From Ignavibacteriota bacterium (lineage in GTDB: Bacteria > Bacteroidota > Ignavibacteria > Ignavibacteriales > Ignavibacteriaceae), in NCBI GenBank assembly GCA_013285405.1, contig CP053446.1, forward strand, positions 2,899,001-2,963,000: a stretch of 64,000 nt of DNA, written 5' to 3'. The position numbers and the translations under genes were made by a program. Below, piece after piece: positions 46,594-53,206 of the stretch; within the stretch, counting starts at the first letter, position 1, and each line of letters opens with the position of its first letter. The notes beneath the pieces are model-generated. The model saw nothing but the letters and a program-made list of their open reading frames with translations. It made no database searches and was not told the origin of the DNA.

Positions 46594-46851
46594 ATGTATT
46601 ATACGTACATCATATATTCATCTTCAATTGATAAATATTATATCGGTTACACATCCGATTTAAAATTACGTATCGAAAGACATAATTCTGGTTGGGGTAA
46701 ATTCAGTTCCCGAGGAATTCCGTGGAAGTTGGTTTATAGAGAAGAATTCTACACTAAGTCCGAAGCTATGAAAAGAGAAAAGGAAATAAAACGAAAGAAA
46801 AGTAGAGTTTATATTGAAGAATTAATTCACTCAGGAGGTCGTCCCGACTAG
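46594..46851 (+). CDS. GIY-YIG endonuclease, array copy 1
   Basis: An 85-residue single-domain nuclease. YIIYSSSIDKYYIGYT forms the GIY-YIG strands, the catalytic arginine is in LKLRIERHNS, and the metal-binding glutamate in KSEAMKREKEIKR. The ATG lies 5 bases after a terminator T run and has no ribosome site, so expression may be low or depend on readthrough from tRNA-Asp. The last codons (HSGGRPD) are encoded by a tRNA-Asp-like 3' half, and the TAG stop straddles the centre of a 16-bp palindrome at 46842-46857. Members of this class are numerous but not characterised. Confidence 0.85.
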   Translation: MYYTYIIYSSSIDKYYIGYTSDLKLRIERHNSGWGKFSSRGIPWKLVYREEFYTKSEAMKREKEIKRKKSRVYIEELIHSGGRPD

Positions 46852-46908
46852 TCGGGAAGTCTCGTCGCCCCGCAAAAACTCATCATAATCGGTGAGTTTT
46901 TTTTATTT

Positions 46909-47166
46909 ATGTATTATACGTACATCATATATTCATCTTCAATTGATAAATATTATATCGGTTACACATCCGATTTAAAATTACGTATCGAAAGACATAA
47001 TTCTGGTTGGGGTAAATTCAGTTCCCGAGGAATTCCGTGGAAGTTGGTTTATAGAGAAGAATTCTACACTAAGTCCGAAGCTATGAAAAGAGAAAAGGAA
47101 ATAAAACGAAAGAAAAGTAGAGTTTATATTGAAGAATTAATTCACTCAGGAGGTCGTCCCGACTAG
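46909..47166 (+). CDS. GIY-YIG endonuclease, array copy 2
   Basis: Protein identical to copy 1. The tRNA-like piece in front of it reads CTCGTCGCCCCGC, one G fewer than the tRNA, balanced by one extra T in the terminator run, so the period stays 315. Confidence 0.85.
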   Translation: MYYTYIIYSSSIDKYYIGYTSDLKLRIERHNSGWGKFSSRGIPWKLVYREEFYTKSEAMKREKEIKRKKSRVYIEELIHSGGRPD

Positions 47167-47223
47167 TCGGGAAGTCTCGTCGGCCCCGCAAAAACTCATC
47201 ATAATCGGTGAGTTTTTTTATTT

Positions 47224-47481
47224 ATGTATTATACGTACATCATATATTCATCTTCAATTGATAAATATTATATCGGTTACACATCCGATTTAAAATTACG
47301 TATCGAAAGACATAATTCTGGTTGGGGTAAATTCAGTTCCCGAGGAATTCCGTGGAAGTTGGTTTATAGAGAAGAATTCTACACTAAGTCCGAAGCTATG
47401 AAAAGAGAAAAGGAAATAAAACGAAAGAAAAGTAGAGTTTATATTGAAGAATTAATTCACTCAGGAGGTCGTCCCGACTAG
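47224..47481 (+). CDS. GIY-YIG endonuclease, array copy 3
   Basis: Protein identical to copies 1 and 2, with the full tRNA-Asp 3' end and terminator directly upstream. Confidence 0.85.
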   Translation: MYYTYIIYSSSIDKYYIGYTSDLKLRIERHNSGWGKFSSRGIPWKLVYREEFYTKSEAMKREKEIKRKKSRVYIEELIHSGGRPD

Positions 47482-47538
47482 TCGGGAAGTCTCGTCGGCC
47501 CCGCAAAAACTCATCATAATCGGTGAGTTTTTTTATTT

Positions 47539-47796
47539 ATGTATTATACGTACATCATATATTCATCTTCAATTGATAAATATTATATCGGTTACACATC
47601 CGATTTAAAATTACGTATCGAAAGACATAATTCTGGTTGGGGTAAATTCAGTTCCCGAGGAATTCCGTGGAAGTTGGTTTATAGAGAAGAATTCTACACT
47701 AAGTCCGAAGCTATGAAAAGAGAAAAGGAAATAAAACGAAAGAAAAGTAGAGTTTATATTGAAGAATTAATTCACTCAGGAGGTCGTCCCGACTAG
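47539..47796 (+). CDS. GIY-YIG endonuclease, array copy 4
   Basis: Protein identical to copies 1-3, with the full tRNA-Asp 3' end and terminator directly upstream. Confidence 0.85.
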   Translation: MYYTYIIYSSSIDKYYIGYTSDLKLRIERHNSGWGKFSSRGIPWKLVYREEFYTKSEAMKREKEIKRKKSRVYIEELIHSGGRPD

Positions 47797-47853
47797 TCGG
47801 GAAGTCTCGTCGGCCCCGCAAAAACTCATCATAATCGGTGAGTTTTTTTATTT

Positions 47854-48111
47854 ATGTATTATACGTACATCATATATTCATCTTCAATTGATAAATATTA
47901 TATCGGTTACACATCCGATTTAAAATTACGTATCGAAAGACATAATTCTGGTTGGGGTAAATTCAGTTCCCGAGGAATTCCGTGGAAGTTGGTTTATAGA
48001 GAAGAATTCTACACTAAGTCCGAAGCTATGAAAAGAGAAAAGGAAATAAAACGAAAGAAAAGTAGAGTTTATATTGAAGAATTAATTCACGCAGGAGGTT
48101 GTCCCGACTAG
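47854..48111 (+). CDS. GIY-YIG endonuclease, array copy 5 (terminal)
   Basis: Same nuclease, but the C-terminus is HAGGCPD instead of HSGGRPD. The underlying bases TCACGCAGGAGGT (48087-48099) match tRNA-Asp from anticodon to variable loop (46520-46532) without a mismatch, closer than in copies 1-4. After the palindrome only AGTCTCGTC of the acceptor side remains before unrelated sequence. Confidence 0.85.
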   Translation: MYYTYIIYSSSIDKYYIGYTSDLKLRIERHNSGWGKFSSRGIPWKLVYREEFYTKSEAMKREKEIKRKKSRVYIEELIHAGGCPD

Positions 48112-48126
48112 TCGGGAAGTCTCGTC

Positions 48127-48419
48127 TGTTTCATTGATACGAAGTGGAGACAGATCGGTTTCGTTGATAAATTCACACATTGCTGACCTTTCAAGATTTT
48201 GATAGAATTTTATCCCGCCAGATTTTGCACCTCAGAATATTTTTTTAATTAATTCAACTGCAAGTGATGATTTATTTACTTATCAAACGGAAACTTTTAC
48301 GAAATCTGTTCAATAAGATTTAATGAGGATACCATTTTACTGGCACTTAAATGGAAAAGTTTTTGGTGAAATAATATTTATATATTCAACAAAAATTAAC
48401 TTTTCTCAAGTAATCAACA
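48127..48419. other. Intergenic region after the array
   Basis: About 290 AT-rich bases. The first part has two imperfect copies of a GTTTCATTGATA-like string and GTCT/AGAC pairing next to the array end; no gene, tRNA or terminator is recognised in the rest. Confidence 0.5.
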
Positions 48420-48917
48420 ATGGATCAAAAAATTCTTTTCTTGGATATTGATGGGGTTTTGAATTCAAAAATTTATTACAAGTATATCTACAAACCAGAA
48501 GAGGGTCATAGCCGGTTCGATCCATATTGTGTTGTACTTATAAAAAGATTAGTAGAAGAATTTTCTCTGCAGATAGTAATTACATCTACCTGGCGAAATG
48601 GTATAATTGATCGACTTAAAAAGGAGCTTCAAGAAAGTAACCTCAGCCCCTATTTACATTCTGATTGGCACACACCAATTCTGCGTCCTGTTAGCCGTGG
48701 TAAAGAAATTAAATTATGGCTAGACAATCATCCTGAAATTCAGAACTATTTAATAATCGATGACAGTGAAAATCTACTCGAATATCAGATGAACAAATTA
48801 GTGAAGACAGACAATTACGCTGGTATGGCACAACTGCAATATAATCAGGCAAGATATTTACTTTTACCAAAACCAGAATTTATTCAAGCACCTTTCATAG
48901 ATATTGAAGATAGATAA
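48420..48917 (+). CDS. HAD-like hydrolase of the Swiss-army-knife RNA repair type
   Basis: A 165-residue protein with the HAD nucleophile motif FLDIDGVLNS (Asp residues 9 and 11), motif II VITSTWR, RGKEIKLWLDNHP and the closing acidic motif LIIDDSENL. This combination (DxDGVLN, STWR, RGxEI, IDD) is typical of the HAD_SAK family, found alone or fused in RNA-repair proteins, where it is thought to remove terminal phosphates. It lies between the tRNA-Asp array and other tRNA genes. Substrate not proven. Confidence 0.75.
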   Translation: MDQKILFLDIDGVLNSKIYYKYIYKPEEGHSRFDPYCVVLIKRLVEEFSLQIVITSTWRNGIIDRLKKELQESNLSPYLHSDWHTPILRPVSRGKEIKLWLDNHPEIQNYLIIDDSENLLEYQMNKLVKTDNYAGMAQLQYNQARYLLLPKPEFIQAPFIDIEDR

Positions 48918-49088
48918 CTGCAATTTTTCTTAAGTGATGCTATTTAATTTCTTCTGTTTCGAAAAATCTCTCATCTAAAAGATAAATCTCATTTTCCTTT
49001 ATCCTCATTTTATAAAAATTCTTTATTACTCATTCAAAAACTGTATTACTATATTTAATGGTAATAATTATATCAATACGTATTAAAT

Positions 49089-50768
49089 ATGAGAACATTT
49101 ATAATATTAACATTACTTGCCTTCTTTTTTATTGGAAATGAAATATCCGCTCAGATAGAAAACGTTCCACTGACACATCCGGTATATATATTCCTTAAAG
49201 AAATGAAAGTAAAAAAAATTATTCCATATATAAATGAAGATGTTCCTAATCTTTCAAGATTTCAGGTGAAGATATATTTACAAATTGTTGAAGAAAAACT
49301 GGAAAGTTTAAGCGCCACAGAAATAAAATTATTGAATAGATATAAAGCGGAGTTCTACGAATTAACAGATATTAACAACTCAACTTATTTTTTTCATCCT
49401 GAAAATAATTTTTTAACAAGCCTTTCGGAAACATTTTCTGATAAGGTGAAATATATTTATGCTTACTCCGGAGAAAATGCTAATGTATTTCTAAACTTGC
49501 TCGGACATTATTATTATGGCCAGCAATTTCGACCATCAATTAATAATGCCCATTTGTTTGATATTGGTTTCAGATTTCATGGTACATTATTTAATCATTT
49601 AGGTTACAACATGGCAGTAATAAAAGGAGGAGCTGCTGGTAACAAACAAGTTGCTGAATTAATAGATCCAAGAATTAAACAAACTTTTAAATGGGTTGAA
49701 GATGCTGAAAACATTGGTAATTATGAATTCGTTGACGGATACATTAAATACCTTACAAATCCAGTTGATGATATGAATCTTTTCATTGAAATAGGTAGAG
49801 AGTATAAAACTGTAGGCTATGGATATGGAAGCAAACTGGTATTATCTGGCGACAGCCCGCCTCTTGATTTTATTGAGTTCGGATTGAATTATGGGATTGC
49901 AAGTTTTTCATCAATACATGGTTCAACCGTTGGTGATTTCTCCTACAATATGGATGAAAGATATACTAAATATTGGGCATTCAACAGATTAAAATTTTCA
50001 TTCGAAAACTTATTTGATATAGGAATTGGTGAGAATATAATCTATTCCGGACGGGGTTTCGAATTGGGTTATGCTTCGCCTCTGGCATTTTACAAATTTG
50101 TTGAAATGGAACTGCAGGATCGTGATAACGCAAATTTGTATTTTGATATTCAGACGAGCTTCATTCCGAATTTAGAACTACAAGGCACGTTTTTTCTGGA
50201 TGAAAACATTCTGTCAAATCTTCAAAACTTCGATAGCTATAAAAATAAAACAGCTTATCAATTGGGAATTTTCTGGTATGAAGCACTTTCACTGAATGAT
50301 CTCTCTATGAAACTTGAATATACAAAAATCCGTCCGTTCGTATATACACATGTGAATGCACAAAATACATACTCGTCGTGGGGAACAAATTTGGGTCATC
50401 CTATTGGACCAAATGCTGATGAAATATTTAGTGAACTTGCATATAATCTTAATGATTGGATGAGAGTAACGCTAAACTACCGGTTTGTTAGAAAAGGTGA
50501 GAATCTTTATGATGAACAAGGAAATCTAATTAAAAATGTAGGTGGAGATATCAATGTTTCAACCGGACCTAATCCGGAATTTGAAAACGCTTATTTTCTC
50601 GATGGTGAACGATTCAACCAAAATATTTTTCAGGTTGGTTTCAGAATTGAACCCATTCGGGATTTTATTTTTTATTTAATATACAATTACGATCAGGAAA
50701 ACAATTTAGCTACAGGAAATAAATTAATAACGAACTACGGTTTATTTAAATTCCAGATTGGTTATTAG
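49089..50768 (+). CDS. Capsule assembly Wzi-like outer membrane protein
   Basis: A 559-residue protein with a signal peptide (RTFIILTLLAFFFIGNEISAQ), a helical N-terminal segment (LTHPVYIFLKEMKVKKIIPYI...LSRFQVKIYLQIVEEKLESL) and a long beta-barrel region ending in an aromatic strand (FKFQIGY). The order of helical cap and barrel, with YGYGSKLVLSGDSPPLDFIEFGLN-like segments, is typical of the Wzi/capsule assembly family of Bacteroidota. It probably anchors or guides surface polysaccharide. Confidence 0.72.
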   Translation: MRTFIILTLLAFFFIGNEISAQIENVPLTHPVYIFLKEMKVKKIIPYINEDVPNLSRFQVKIYLQIVEEKLESLSATEIKLLNRYKAEFYELTDINNSTYFFHPENNFLTSLSETFSDKVKYIYAYSGENANVFLNLLGHYYYGQQFRPSINNAHLFDIGFRFHGTLFNHLGYNMAVIKGGAAGNKQVAELIDPRIKQTFKWVEDAENIGNYEFVDGYIKYLTNPVDDMNLFIEIGREYKTVGYGYGSKLVLSGDSPPLDFIEFGLNYGIASFSSIHGSTVGDFSYNMDERYTKYWAFNRLKFSFENLFDIGIGENIIYSGRGFELGYASPLAFYKFVEMELQDRDNANLYFDIQTSFIPNLELQGTFFLDENILSNLQNFDSYKNKTAYQLGIFWYEALSLNDLSMKLEYTKIRPFVYTHVNAQNTYSSWGTNLGHPIGPNADEIFSELAYNLNDWMRVTLNYRFVRKGENLYDEQGNLIKNVGGDINVSTGPNPEFENAYFLDGERFNQNIFQVGFRIEPIRDFIFYLIYNYDQENNLATGNKLITNYGLFKFQIGY

Positions 50769-50844
50769 AAGTATTATAATGGAGTTAGCTATGACCGCAA
50801 ATCCATTGAACTTTTAAGAAGTTATATTCATGAACCATATCGGA

Positions 50845-50982
50845 TTTGTGGGAGCTATAGGATTCTTCCATAGGAATGCCTTTGGCAGAACCTTTGACAC
50901 TCTGATTTTTGTTATTGAAAACAATGGATTAGTATATTTAGAAAACGAATGAGTGAATAGATTTGTAATGATAAATGAAGAT
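50845..50982 (-). repeat. Decayed tRNA-Val 3' half with T-loop hairpin insertion, copy 1
   Basis: On the plus strand GTGGGAGCTATAGGATTC (ending 50865) equals the 3' end of tRNA-Val up to the T-loop. Then 22 foreign bases follow (50866-50887: hairpin TTCC-ATA-GGAA directly joined to TGCC-TTT-GGCA), then GAACCTTTGACACTCTG, which resumes the tRNA (GAACCTATGACCCCCTG) with a few changes. The remaining ~75 bases are AT-rich spacer. The 124 bases at 50859-50982 are identical to those of copy 2. Confidence 0.88.
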
Positions 50983-51003
50983 GGTTAAATGAAGATCGTG
51001 AAG

Positions 51004-51141
51004 TTTGTGGGGGCTAAAGGATTCTTCCATAGGAATGCCTTTGGCAGAACCTTTGACACTCTGATTTTTGTTATTGAAAACAATGGATTAGTATATTTAG
51101 AAAACGAATGAGTGAATAGATTTGTAATGATAAATGAAGAT
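51004..51141 (-). repeat. Decayed tRNA-Val 3' half with T-loop hairpin insertion, copy 2
   Basis: Same structure as copy 1, the hairpin insertion being at 51025-51046 and the identical block at 51018-51141. The tRNA end in front has two substitutions (GTGGGGGCTAAAGGATTC), so these 18 bases diverged while the block behind stayed identical. It ends 12 bases from the real tRNA-Val. Confidence 0.88.
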
Positions 51142-51152
51142 TATGGATTTTG

Positions 51153-51227
51153 TGGGAGCTATAGGATTCGAACCTATGACCCCCTGCTTGTAAGGCAGGT
51201 GCTCTGAACCAGCTGAGCTAAGCTCCC
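51153..51227 (-). tRNA. tRNA-Val (TAC)
   Basis: A 75-base cloverleaf on the minus strand: acceptor GGGAGCT/AGCTCCC, D-arm GCTC/GAGC, anticodon arm CCTGC-CTTACAA-GCAGG with anticodon TAC, T-arm ATAGG-TTCGAAT-CCTAT and discriminator A. CCA is not encoded. Its 3' side faces the two pseudo-tRNA repeats. Confidence 0.96.
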
Positions 51228-51288
51228 TTTAATTGTGGGCACAAATATCAAACTAATAGACTAAAAAAGCAAACGATTTTACATTATG

Positions 51289-51361
51289 AGCGGGCGACGG
51301 GGTTCGAACCCGCGACATCCAGCTTGGGAAGCTGACACTCTACCAACTGAGTTACGCCCGC
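51289..51361 (-). tRNA. tRNA-Gly (CCC)
   Basis: A 73-base cloverleaf on the minus strand: acceptor GCGGGCG/CGCCCGC, D-arm ACTC/GAGT, anticodon arm TCAGC-TTCCCAA-GCTGG with anticodon CCC, T-arm GCGGG-TTCGAAC-CCCGT and discriminator T. It precedes tRNA-Val by 61 bases, so the two are probably one transcript. Confidence 0.94.
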
Positions 51362-51691
51362 AGAATTTTGAGCAATTATTATTCACTCCTGAAAAATAAT
51401 TTGATTCACTTTACTTTCAAAAATATTTCTTTCCTGGTTAATATTTAATGTTTCATTTTGTTAATGAATTAGAGTTTTAGTTTCAAAATAATAAATAACT
51501 CATTTCAATATGTTGAATCCACTTTAATTTAATTCTAATTAGTAGTACGAATACGGTATATTTATTGCAGTATAATAACGTCATTCGCAAGAATACTATT
51601 TCATGGAGCGAGGGCAAAAAGCTCCTGTGTCATAAATAAATAATTTAATTACTGGTGAATTGTATTCATCAATGAGTTTCAGAGGATATCT

Positions 51692-51769
51692 ATGCTAATC
51701 GGAATTATCATCTTTTCAATTGTTACTTTAGTGACGGTTTATATTTTAATTGGTGCTCATCAATCCTGA
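51692..51769 (+). CDS. 25-residue single-transmembrane peptide
   Basis: ATG 51692 opens a 25-codon frame: a basic-free, strongly hydrophobic segment (LIGIIIFSIVTLVTVYILIG) followed by AHQS and a TGA stop. AGAGG at 51681-51685 lies 6 bases before the ATG, a better ribosome site than most genes here have. A terminator-like hairpin starts 21 bases after the stop. It resembles in style small membrane subunits such as KdpF, but no partner gene is nearby. Function unknown. Confidence 0.5.
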   Translation: MLIGIIIFSIVTLVTVYILIGAHQS

Positions 51770-51789
51770 ACTAACCTGCTCTTAAAGAA

Positions 51790-51830
51790 CATGATTAATC
51801 TAAATAAGATTAGATCTGATCATGCTTTTT
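51790..51830 (+). terminator. Hairpin with T run after the small peptide gene
   Basis: CATGAT-TAATCT (51790-51801) pairs with AGATTA (51807-51812) and ATCATG (51819-51824), with a six-base bulge in the 3' arm, followed by C and five T. The long AT-rich stem and the T run fit a rho-independent terminator on the plus strand. Confidence 0.55.
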
Positions 51831-51965
51831 ATCAATCCTAAGATTATAAAATAGAGATTAAGTTCAACAATTTCGGTAATGTGACTATTCGCCGGAAAGT
51901 TCAGTGAATGATTAATGCGAGATAGGATCTTATTTTAAATTGATTTTGAAATGAATTTTATTTTC

Positions 51966-52316
51966 CTACGCGGGAGAGGTAGAACTTGCTAATGCTTCCA
52001 GTACTGAATCATATTTTTCGAATATCTCAATCGCACCTGTGAGATGAAGGACTGAGTGATTAAAATTTCCCGGTTTAACCAGTTTTAAAGAACCACCTTT
52101 TACTTTCACTTTTCTCCAAATTACAACAAGTACACCAATGAATGCAGAGTCCAAAAAATCGCACTCATTTAATGATATAACAATATTGTGATATCCTTTA
52201 TCTAATTCATCATCAATTAAACTCTTGAATTCTATTGCTTCTTGAAACGTAGCTTTATCAAGATTGATGGATGCAATCACGTAATCGTTTTGATGTCTTA
52301 ATTCAAAGTTATTCAT
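51966..52316 (-). CDS. STAS domain anti-anti-sigma-like protein
   Basis: A 116-residue STAS protein. The middle (VISLNECDFLDSAFIGVLVVIWRKVKVKGGSLKLV) is the conserved SpoIIAA/RsbV core, with Ser in FLDSAFIG at the phosphorylation site. Such proteins bind or release anti-sigma kinases. No RsbW-like kinase or PP2C phosphatase gene is adjacent in the window, so the partner is elsewhere. Confidence 0.85.
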   Translation of the reverse strand: MNNFELRHQNDYVIASINLDKATFQEAIEFKSLIDDELDKGYHNIVISLNECDFLDSAFIGVLVVIWRKVKVKGGSLKLVKPGNFNHSVLHLTGAIEIFEKYDSVLEALASSTSPA

Positions 52317-52636
52317 TTTGCCCTCGAAAAGAGATTTTCTATGGTGCTTTTTGCCAATAAATGTGCCAACAGTTTTTTAGAAAAAAAAGAATATGTGAGT
52401 ATGATTTTGACGGTTTGAATATTTATAATCAATTTTACTGTATCATTATTGAGTAACTCATTACGTATCGTATCAGAACAAAACAAATAAATAATCCATC
52501 TGACAATTTTCATCACGGCAGCCAGATTCTCGCTGGAACAATCCTTGCTAATCAACGATAGCGTTTATTAGGTAATAATTCAGCCTCATGTTAAACTATT
52601 TCAATCGTGCACTTAAACATTAAGGGCTACTTGTTA
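52317..52636. other. Intergenic region, no supported gene
   Basis: About 320 AT-rich bases between divergent genes (STAS on the minus strand, MORN protein on the plus strand). A minus-strand frame of 80 codons (52313-52555) exists but shows no domain and random-looking composition; it is not called. No terminator or repeat is visible. Confidence 0.5.
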
Positions 52637-53197
52637 ATGAATAAAATAAAATTATTTTCGGCTATTATTGCTGTTGAAATAGTAGTGATACTATTCTTGG
52701 CTATGATTTTAATTCATGAATCTTTTACAACCCCATCTAACCAAAATAAAACTTCATTTGAGAACGAGATGATTTATACGCAGGATACAGATATTCCATT
52801 CACAGGTAAGATGCTTGATACTCTTGATAATAAATTAATAGTCGAGTTTAATGTCGTCAACGGATTCAAACAAGGTGAGTTTCATCTTTTAAAGATGGAT
52901 GGAACTTATGCAGTAAAAGGATATATGAATAAAAATAAAAACGATGGTAACTGGAAATATTATTATGAAAATGGCGGGTTAGAATGTTCAGGTAATTTTG
53001 ATGATGACGAACCTACAGGCGAATGGGTATGGTATCACGGAAACGGTTTGATAAGTTGTAAAGGAATTTTCTTAAATGGGAAACCAGATGGTCAATGGAT
53101 TAAATATAATCAGGATGGCAGTCCATCCGTAATAATCAATTATCGATTCGGAAAAGTGATCAATTATATTTCACTTGATACTCCAACCATCAGCTAA
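52637..53197 (+). CDS. Membrane-anchored MORN-repeat (YwqK-like) protein
   Basis: About 186 residues. One N-terminal transmembrane helix (IKLFSAIIAVEIVVILFLAMILI) is followed by three or four MORN-type units of the form GxWxxYxxNGxLxxxGxFxxxxxxG: DGNWKYYYENGGLECSGNF, TGEWVWYHGNGLISCKGIF, DGQWIKYNQDGSPSVIINY. This is the YwqK/toxin-antitoxin-labelled family of Bacteroidota, whose role is unclear. GTG 52607 is also in frame, but ATG 52637 gives the usual basic start before the helix. Confidence 0.78.
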   Translation: MNKIKLFSAIIAVEIVVILFLAMILIHESFTTPSNQNKTSFENEMIYTQDTDIPFTGKMLDTLDNKLIVEFNVVNGFKQGEFHLLKMDGTYAVKGYMNKNKNDGNWKYYYENGGLECSGNFDDDEPTGEWVWYHGNGLISCKGIFLNGKPDGQWIKYNQDGSPSVIINYRFGKVINYISLDTPTIS

Positions 53198-53206
53198 AAA
53201 GTCTGT

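Larger units (their letters stand above)
46543..48126 (+). repeat. Five tandem 315-bp units of tRNA-Asp 3' end + terminator + GIY-YIG ORF + palindrome
   Basis: The units start at 46543, 46858, 47173, 47488 and 47803, each exactly 315 bases, and a 9-base remnant AGTCTCGTC (48118-48126) closes the array. The first unit begins inside the genuine tRNA-Asp. Each unit contains the tRNA 3' end, the terminator, an 85-codon GIY-YIG ORF and the palindrome TCCCGACTAGTCGGGA. Units 1-4 encode identical proteins; unit 5 differs by two residues at the C-terminus. The unit 1/2 junction lacks one G of the tRNA piece and has one extra T. Confidence 0.95.
50769..51152. other. Non-coding region with two pseudo-tRNA repeats
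   Basis: No open frame of note. It is filled by two identical 124-base repeats with decayed tRNA-Val 3' halves (50845-50982 and 51004-51141), described separately, and leads into the real tRNA-Val on the minus strand. Confidence 0.8.
51362..51965. other. Intergenic region with a small membrane-peptide gene
   Basis: About 600 AT-rich bases between tRNA-Gly and the STAS gene, both on the minus strand. It contains a plus-strand hairpin GGAGC/GCTCC (51605-51625), the small ORF at 51692-51769 and a terminator-like hairpin at 51790-51830, which together look like a short independent transcript. Nothing else is recognised. Confidence 0.6.

Noticed and set aside
46543..48126. CRISPR-like array because of regular repeats
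   Set aside because: Units are 315 bp, nearly identical along the full length, and contain an ORF; there are no unique spacers and no cas genes.
46484..48126. Classical integrative element at tRNA-Asp
   Set aside because: No integrase or excisionase gene is present, and the unit is too small; the direct repeats are explained by tandem amplification.
51590..51690. Riboswitch ahead of the 25-residue peptide
   Set aside because: One hairpin (GGAGC/GCTCC) is visible, but no known aptamer consensus could be matched, so no class is claimed.
52313..52555. 80-codon minus-strand ORF overlapping the STAS start
   Set aside because: No domain, no ribosome site, composition like translated AT-rich intergenic DNA; not supported as a gene.
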